Source of the DNA: a virus
Virus record (IMG/VR): IMGVR_UViG_3300036652_000361
Coordinates: 1 to 27,488 of that record
Length of the DNA: 27,488 nucleotides
Direction: 5' to 3' (one strand)
The notes below the pieces were generated by a model. That model was not told the origin of the DNA. It did not search any database and saw nothing but the letters and a program-made list of their open reading frames with translations. Positions 1 through 5,643 of this stretch are shown in pieces. Made by a program: the position numbers and the translations under genes. Position 1 is the first letter of the stretch; each line of letters opens with the position of its first letter.

Positions 1-720
1 ATCAAGGATCGCCCGGGCCCGCAACGACAGCGCCACTTCGCGCGCGTCGCCATTCTTCGTTTTCGGCAGGACGACATACTGCGACGACAGGTAGACGTTC
101 GACCAGGTCAGTGCGCAGATTTCCCCGGATCGCATCGCGGTCTCAATCGCGAACAGGAAGGCCAGGCCCACGCGCTGCGTTGCCGTTCCCGCCCGTAGTA
201 CGTCGCCCACACCGAACGCTGCGGCGATGCCCGTCACTTCGTCCGCCGACAGCCGACGCTTGCGACCCTTCGGCACCGCGGGCCAGCGCACGTCTTGCAG
301 CGGGTTGACCCGGAGCCAATGCCAGTCCCTTCGCGCGTGCTCCAGCACGGACCGCATCAGGTTCATTTCCCGGGCCACCGTTCCCGGTTTGCGCGCACTC
401 ATCCGCCCGTCGCGCCAGTCGGCGAAGTCATTCCCAGCCAGGCCGGATAGTCGGCGCTTGGCGATGGGCCACGTCTGCATGGCCTTGAGCCGGATGATTT
501 CCCAGTCGCCGCCCGCTCGTGTGGGCGCCACATCCCGCGAGAATCGAAGCATGGCGTCGCCGAAGGACTTGGCCGGCAGCTTGGCACCCGTCAGCTCCGC
601 GTCGCGCTCCAGCGCCCACGCAGACGCTTCCTGCTTGGTCCTGAACGTGGCAGAGTCGCGTCGTCCCTTCGCGTAGACCTGCACGCGCCACTTCGTTCCG
701 GACCGTTGGATGCTCGCCAT
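1..720 (-). CDS. int: Tyrosine recombinase (phage integrase), 3' end outside the window
   Basis: The first 240 codons are present, from an ATG at 720, reading off the left edge in frame. The N-terminal ~55 residues (SIQRSGTKWRVQVYAKGRR and following) look like the arm-binding AP2-like/SAM-like start of phage integrases. Residues ~55-150 fit a core-binding helical domain, and the catalytic domain begins near 157 (LSADEV). The motif AMRSGEICALTW contains the expected first catalytic arginine (R197), and PKTKNGDAREV (220-230) is the beta-hairpin carrying the conserved lysine region. The H-x-x-R, H/W and tyrosine motifs would lie beyond the edge and cannot be checked. The gene lies downstream of the tailspike in the same direction. 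Family known: site-specific phage integration and excision. Identification is firm; completeness and activity are unknown. Confidence 0.93.
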   Translation of the reverse strand, partial: MASIQRSGTKWRVQVYAKGRRDSATFRTKQEASAWALERDAELTGAKLPAKSFGDAMLRFSRDVAPTRAGGDWEIIRLKAMQTWPIAKRRLSGLAGNDFADWRDGRMSARKPGTVAREMNLMRSVLEHARRDWHWLRVNPLQDVRWPAVPKGRKRRLSADEVTGIAAAFGVGDVLRAGTATQRVGLAFLFAIETAMRSGEICALTWSNVYLSSQYVVLPKTKNGDAREVALSLRARAILD

Positions 721-733
721 GCCGACGAGTGTA

Positions 734-746
734 TGGGGAAATTCTG
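734..746 (-). repeat. Direct repeat copy 1 (CAGAATTTCCCCA on the minus strand)
   Basis: The minus strand reads CAGAATTTCCCCA here and again, identically, at 929-941. Related versions occur between them: CAGAATTGCCCGC near 778-790, CGGATTCTCCCCG near 831-843 and CGGATTGCCCGG near 760-771. This copy lies 14 bp upstream of the integrase start codon. Spaced copies next to an integrase are typical of integrase arm-type or excisionase sites, but no footprint-like proof is visible. Confidence 0.5.
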
Positions 747-795
747 GGGAGTTGTGCCGGGCAATCCGGGGCGGACGCGGGCAATTCTGCAAATG

Positions 796-831
796 CGAAA
801 CGCCCGGAGGCAAGGCTACACGGGCGTTTCG
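796..831. terminator. 11-bp perfect inverted repeat, possible factor-assisted terminator
   Basis: CGAAACGCCCG (796-806) pairs perfectly with CGGGCGTTTCG (821-831) around a 14-nt loop. No T-run follows on the minus strand (CATTTGCAG), so it is a weak intrinsic terminator at best. It could end the late transcript after the tailspike or act as an operator-like structure near the integrase. Confidence 0.4.
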
Positions 832-928
832 GGGAGAATCCGGGCGAAGCTGTAGCGGCCCGGAATTGTGTCGTGGTGCCGGAAATAGGAAACGTCACGC
901 TAGGCGTGGCGCGGCTTCCGGCGATTCG

Positions 929-941
929 TGGGGAAATTCTG
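929..941 (-). repeat. Direct repeat copy 2 (CAGAATTTCCCCA on the minus strand)
   Basis: Identical to the 734-746 copy over 13 bp, in the same orientation, with start points 195 bp apart. It lies 44 bp downstream of the tailspike stop codon. See copy 1 for the degenerate intermediates and the arm-site interpretation. Confidence 0.5.
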
Positions 942-984
942 AGTAGTGTCCAGGTCATCGGCCATCCATGATTCCGTCGTCAGC

Positions 985-3036
985 TCACCATTGCGGGATG
1001 TACCAAGGCCCGGAGCCCCCCGTATTTGGGCCGGCGCCTTCGAACAGAAGGCGCGCGCTGAGCACGATGCAGGCGTCCGTGTTGGTGTCCGTCGATCCGT
1101 TGCGTATGATTCGCAAGAGCAGGTTGTCGCCCGCCGCAACGGACAGTGGCGTGGTGAAGGTGAGGGCGAGGGCCGTGAGAACGTATTGCGCTGCGGCCGA
1201 AGGGGTGAACGTCTGTGAAACCTCTGGCGTCACGACGGAGCCTATGCTGCCGTCCGCGGCGGAGCTGAGCAGCACCTGGAGGGAAAGGTTGCCACCCGAG
1301 GTTCCATTGCTGGAGACACGCAATTCGATCGCGGTGATTTTTCCCGCGTCAATATCGTAATCGGGCGCGAGTGTCGCGGAGATGGACGACGTCACGGCGT
1401 CCGGGAGGCTGACGCCATCCCACTGACCCGCGAGCAGTAACTGTGTGGCTTGCGCATCCAGCACAAACGCGCCGGCCGGGATGCTGATTTTCTTGCGCAA
1501 CTGGTAGGAGTGGGAATCGAATTTCTTGCCTATCGTGTAGTCGATAAGGCTCCCTTGCCACGACGAAGAGCCAGCGAGCTGGTTGATCGAGCCGCCCTCT
1601 GCGGCGAAATGCAGGATGTGGTTGCCAATCAAGCCATTGTCGAATGTCGTGTAGCCGCCGACGTACTTGAACACATTGTTACTTGCGGGCTGCGCACCGA
1701 CGTTCAACGCTTTCAGCGAACCACCCGAGCCCCCTGTGTCTCGCGTTCCCGCGATGAACTCGAATTGGCAGTTGTCGCACTCCTGGATCTGCACAAGGAA
1801 CCCGTTGTAGACAAGACCCGTGCACGGTCCAATCTGGTGCTGCGTGCCGGGAATGGTCGAACCGTTTCCGCGCAACAGAAGACCCGCGGCGCTATAGCAT
1901 GCCGCGGTTGCCCCATAGACAAAGTCCAATCTCTCAAGGCAGAAATGTTCAGAGAAGTTCGAGACACTTCCGCTGTCCGAGCACACGTCGATGCCCGCAT
2001 GGGTCACCTGATCGATTCTTCCGGCGAACACCGAGTTCTTTGTGTTGTCAAACCGCACCGCGTAGCTGGCGTTGGATTGCCCACTCCACGATATGTTGCG
2101 CGAACCACCGCCATAAATAACATTGCCAACGGTCGCCGGCTTTATCGTAAACATGGCGCCAGCGTCAACCGGGCCCGACCAGAATATTCTCGGCAGGGCA
2201 TTGGCCGAACCGTTTGTGCTGGCCGAATTGTCGTTCAGCGTGTCGCCCTGGAGAAGCACGCCGGCATTGGCCACGAACTTGGTGGCGCAGGCGTAATTCC
2301 GCTGGGGAACAATAATCTTTCCGCCACTCGCACCGAGCGCGTTGATCGCGTTCTGAAACGCGGGACCGTCATCCGTCACGCCATCGCCTTTCGCGCCGAA
2401 GTCAAGCACGTTGACGACGTCGCGACTTTTGCTCAACTGCGTGCGCGGAACGGCGCCCGTGCCGCTCTGCAGGAACCCGACAAGCGCGCCGCCCTGCCCT
2501 GCGCCAGTGCCGGCGAGGTCCGGGCGCAGCAACATGTCGCCAGCGGCAAAGTTTCCATTCTCCAGCGACAAGCCATCGGCGCTCCACACGAGAGGCGCGA
2601 GCGCCAACGGAATGGGCAGGTCCGTGCTTGGCTCCGGCAGCAGCCCGGCAGGCATCGAGAGGTTCAACGCGTTCTTCCCGGCAATCTGCTGGATCTCCAT
2701 GCACAGACGGTCAGCCATGGCCTGGTGCATGGTCGGGAAGAACGCGCCCTGGTTGGTGAAGTCGGTCGGTTGCGTGTAGGGCAGCGCCCGCTGCACGAGC
2801 AGGTTCGTGCCGGTAGGCACCGGGATCGTCGTGGTGAGCGTGAATCCCAGCGGACCGCCGGCGCCCGTCACCGTGTAATCCGTATTGAGCACCAGTGGCG
2901 TGATCGCGCCAGTGGTCGGGTTGATGTACGAGACGTTGATATCCGACGTCAGGGTGATCTGGAAATCGCACGGGAACGAGGTGGCGATACTGTTGCCGGC
3001 GAAGGCCTGCGATGCGTTGGTGGTGGAGATGGTCAT
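985..3036 (-). CDS. Tailspike with T7-fibre-like N-terminus and beta-helix body
   Basis: 683 residues. The N-terminal ~125 residues resemble the virion-anchoring head of T7-type tail fibres, with the characteristic RALPYTQPTDF ... FPTMHQAMADRL stretch at 83-111. From residue 207 the motif VVNVLDFGAKGDGVTDD marks the entry into a right-handed pectate-lyase-like beta-helix, the usual fold of capsule- or LPS-degrading tailspikes. The C-terminal ~160 residues (from about 520) are beta-rich and probably trimerising or sugar-binding. Start: ATG at 3036 with GGAG eight bases upstream. It follows a strong terminator by only 14 nt, so expression needs read-through or antitermination. Receptor and enzymatic specificity cannot be read from the sequence. 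No signature of a variable-repeat (DGR) target was seen at its end. Confidence 0.88.
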   Translation of the reverse strand: MTISTTNASQAFAGNSIATSFPCDFQITLTSDINVSYINPTTGAITPLVLNTDYTVTGAGGPLGFTLTTTIPVPTGTNLLVQRALPYTQPTDFTNQGAFFPTMHQAMADRLCMEIQQIAGKNALNLSMPAGLLPEPSTDLPIPLALAPLVWSADGLSLENGNFAAGDMLLRPDLAGTGAGQGGALVGFLQSGTGAVPRTQLSKSRDVVNVLDFGAKGDGVTDDGPAFQNAINALGASGGKIIVPQRNYACATKFVANAGVLLQGDTLNDNSASTNGSANALPRIFWSGPVDAGAMFTIKPATVGNVIYGGGSRNISWSGQSNASYAVRFDNTKNSVFAGRIDQVTHAGIDVCSDSGSVSNFSEHFCLERLDFVYGATAACYSAAGLLLRGNGSTIPGTQHQIGPCTGLVYNGFLVQIQECDNCQFEFIAGTRDTGGSGGSLKALNVGAQPASNNVFKYVGGYTTFDNGLIGNHILHFAAEGGSINQLAGSSSWQGSLIDYTIGKKFDSHSYQLRKKISIPAGAFVLDAQATQLLLAGQWDGVSLPDAVTSSISATLAPDYDIDAGKITAIELRVSSNGTSGGNLSLQVLLSSAADGSIGSVVTPEVSQTFTPSAAAQYVLTALALTFTTPLSVAAGDNLLLRIIRNGSTDTNTDACIVLSARLLFEGAGPNTGGSGPWYIPQW

Positions 3037-3050
3037 GGGCAGAACTCCGG

Positions 3051-3080
3051 CAATAAAAAAAGCCCGCGTGAGGCGGGCTT
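3051..3080 (-). terminator. Intrinsic terminator ahead of the tailspike
   Basis: On the minus strand AGCCCGC-CTCAC-GCGGGCT is followed by a run of T (complement of the A-run at 3054-3060). The 7-bp GC-rich stem plus U-tract is a textbook rho-independent terminator. It sits between the 847-aa ejection protein and the tailspike start. Confidence 0.88.
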
Positions 3081-3099
3081 GACGAGGGTATTGGGATGG

Positions 3100-5643
3100 T
3101 CAGCGATCGGCGGCGACGTGCGAGAGGTCCGGAGCGCGTGAGGGCGTGGCCTGGTCGGGCTCCCACCAGGCGGAGTGTCCCTGCTGGCGTGCCTTGACCT
3201 TCATGCGGTCGAGGTAGCCGGGCGAGAGGTAGTCGGACAGCTGGTTGAAGATCAGATGATTGAAGGCCGCCTTGAGATACCAGAGCGATGATCCTGGCAC
3301 GTAGGACTTGAGCGCGGCGACCGTCGAAACGCCGGTGGGCTGAAGCTTCTTTACAGTGCTGGCGTTCGGGTCGGTGCTGGCGGATACCAGTGTCTGTCCA
3401 ACGTTGAGCAGCTTGGAGATGTCGGCCACCTGCGGGCCGAGCAGTGTCTCGGCCAGGGTGTTGCCGCGAGCTTCGGCCGTATTGATCAGGAAGTCGCCAT
3501 AGATGCCCAGGCCGCCACCCTTGGCTAACGCGGCCGCCCAGTTCTTCCAGCCTTCCTTGCTGGATAGGTCGAGCGTGCGCGGGTCCTTACCCGACAGAAT
3601 GTCATTCACGCTGTTGGCGATCGCGCCGGTCACGATGGTCGAGGCGATCAATGCCGCGGCATACCCGGCTGTCCCGGCCTTGGTTTCGTAGGCGCCGGCG
3701 GCTCGTGTCCAGTGTGAACGAAGCATCTGCATGGGATAGGACTTGAACAGGCGGTAGCTGGAAACCAGGAAGGCCGACATGCCGTCCAGCGACTGATCGG
3801 CGCCGGATTTGACGCGCGTCACAGGATCGGGCTCAAGGATTGCATTGTCCTGTTCGGACTGCACGAAGCCCATCAGATGCGCGGCCGCTTGGTTTCGGAT
3901 CACGCCGGGGTCGCCCTGCACGGCGGCGGCAATGTCGGCCTCCGGGATCTGGTAAATGGATTCGGGCGTAATGAGTGTGTGATTGCCGCCGTAGTCGTCC
4001 AGCTTGGCCAGCTTGAGAATCTTCCAGTCGTCCTCGGTCATGCCGGACGACTTGATGAACTTCTGGTCGGACCGATCCAGATCGGCGAGGTTGTCATAGT
4101 GCTGCAGCGCGTAGCCGACCTGGTTGAGCATGCCGGTGGAGAACCCAAAGCGCTCGGCTTCCCAATAGCGCGTGACGCCCGACAGCTTGAGCATGGCTGC
4201 GCCCACCTTGCTGGTCCACCCATGCGCGCCCACGTCGCCACCGTAGCGACTGATGCTTTCGTTGTAGGTGCGTGTCATCAGGCCGGCGCTCTGCGCCATC
4301 TGCTTGGCCTTGGCATTCAGCGGGTTCAGCCGGCCCAATTCGTTGAGGAACATCTTCGTCTTGGGGATGCCATTCACATGAGCTGTCACGGCCATAGGCG
4401 CATTGTCGGTGAAGGCGGTGACCAGCACGCTGCCCAGCTTGAGCGTCTGCAGGTTGCGCCAGCCCTGTATGGCTTTGCCGTGCCACGTCGTGGGCGGCGG
4501 CCGACCGTTGCCGGCCATGTAGTTGTACAGGCGCTCGACGAAACGGGACGACTTCTCGACGCTGCTGCGGTTCTCTGGATCGGCCACAATCGACCGCGCC
4601 GACTCTTGTTCGAGGAAGTGGGCGAACTGGCGGTCAGCATTGGGGCCGAATTGCTCGATCAGCGCCGTGTTGCGCGCCATATTCTTGAGGTGGCCGAGCA
4701 TGGACTGCATCACGCTGTGGTCGGAAAACGCCCGCATAGCGGTCATGTGCGATGGCGCATCCTTGAGATGGATCTGCCGTTCCGCACTGCCGCGGTTGGC
4801 CTTGATGCCCGAACCGATGCGCTCGCCACCGAGGACCTTGTTCGCCCCGCCGGTCACGACGGTCTGCCACGCCTCACCCAGAAATGTTCGCATCTCCGCA
4901 TCGCTGTAGGCACTCCCGTCCTCGTGCACGTAGAAGGAGCGATTGAGCAGCGGCAACATAATGTCGGTCCACTTCTGCTTCCCGGCCTTGAGCAGAAGGT
5001 GGTCCGACCAGCTTTGCGGGATGCCCCAGTTGTCCAGCTTGCCGATGTCGCCGCCAGCTGCATTCATCTGGTTGCGTGCCATCTCGGCCGCTTCGTGGAA
5101 GTCATCCGCCGCCGCCTTGAACTGCGGACTCACGCGCTTGTCGCCGTATAACGCGCTCAACAGTTCCGCCTCGGCCTTGGGATCGCGCAGCAACCCGAAC
5201 AGTCGCTTGTCGAGCAGGTTCCAGCTTTTCGCCATAAAGGTCGACCAGCTGTTGTTGTAGCCGTTCGTCTTGTTGTAGACCGACGCGATGTTGTTCTTTC
5301 CATCCGTCTCCCCGACCAGCATGCGGCGCAGCGCATCGACCCCGCTGGCATCGTGTCCGGCAGCGACCTGCGCATCGATGTAGTTGCGCATGCGGTCGTG
5401 CGCTAGGATCGCCAGGGCGGTGCGCTGTCGGCGCTTGGCCGCTTCCTGCTCAATCCCTTCGGATGCATCGTGCGCCGCGCGTTGCAACCGTTCATTCGGC
5501 GACAGCTTCGACCAGCCCGGCGGATCATCGGCCGCCAATCGGCGCATGCTCGTCCGGATGGTGTTCTCGATGTCTCGGGTTTCAGCGGTCGTGGCGCTAC
5601 GCCCCAGCGCGCGGTTCACCGCCTGGATGCATTCCGGCCTCAT
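3100..5643 (-). CDS. Large internal virion / DNA ejection protein (847 aa)
   Basis: 847 residues, last of five consecutive presumed ejection proteins. It starts at an ATGA overlap with the 992-aa gene (MRPECIQAVNRALGRSATT). The sequence is mostly helical and rich in Q, N, A and K. One clear hydrophobic segment lies near residues 658-680 (AALIASTIVTGAIAN), compatible with membrane insertion. No enzyme motif was recognised. Size, position just before the tailspike and general composition match the largest internal virion proteins of T7/epsilon15-type phages, which are ejected before the DNA and form a channel across the envelope. Function by analogy and position; detailed role unknown. Confidence 0.72.
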   Translation of the reverse strand: MRPECIQAVNRALGRSATTAETRDIENTIRTSMRRLAADDPPGWSKLSPNERLQRAAHDASEGIEQEAAKRRQRTALAILAHDRMRNYIDAQVAAGHDASGVDALRRMLVGETDGKNNIASVYNKTNGYNNSWSTFMAKSWNLLDKRLFGLLRDPKAEAELLSALYGDKRVSPQFKAAADDFHEAAEMARNQMNAAGGDIGKLDNWGIPQSWSDHLLLKAGKQKWTDIMLPLLNRSFYVHEDGSAYSDAEMRTFLGEAWQTVVTGGANKVLGGERIGSGIKANRGSAERQIHLKDAPSHMTAMRAFSDHSVMQSMLGHLKNMARNTALIEQFGPNADRQFAHFLEQESARSIVADPENRSSVEKSSRFVERLYNYMAGNGRPPPTTWHGKAIQGWRNLQTLKLGSVLVTAFTDNAPMAVTAHVNGIPKTKMFLNELGRLNPLNAKAKQMAQSAGLMTRTYNESISRYGGDVGAHGWTSKVGAAMLKLSGVTRYWEAERFGFSTGMLNQVGYALQHYDNLADLDRSDQKFIKSSGMTEDDWKILKLAKLDDYGGNHTLITPESIYQIPEADIAAAVQGDPGVIRNQAAAHLMGFVQSEQDNAILEPDPVTRVKSGADQSLDGMSAFLVSSYRLFKSYPMQMLRSHWTRAAGAYETKAGTAGYAAALIASTIVTGAIANSVNDILSGKDPRTLDLSSKEGWKNWAAALAKGGGLGIYGDFLINTAEARGNTLAETLLGPQVADISKLLNVGQTLVSASTDPNASTVKKLQPTGVSTVAALKSYVPGSSLWYLKAAFNHLIFNQLSDYLSPGYLDRMKVKARQQGHSAWWEPDQATPSRAPDLSHVAADR

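Larger units (their letters stand above)
721..984. other. Non-coding gap between tailspike and integrase
   Basis: This 264-bp gap has no convincing gene. It holds a perfect 13-bp direct repeat, several related imperfect copies, and an 11-bp inverted repeat, each listed separately. A minus-strand ORF at 428-958 crosses it but is a frame shadow of the integrase. The layout resembles an integrase control or arm-site region, which is inference. Confidence 0.6.

Noticed and set aside
428-958. 176-aa minus-strand ORF across the integrase start and the gap
   Set aside because: The integrase frame has clear motifs; this one is a frame shadow with no recognisable pattern.
985-3036. Diversity-generating retroelement target, as in BPP-1
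   Set aside because: No reverse transcriptase, template repeat or Mtd-like end was seen in the window.
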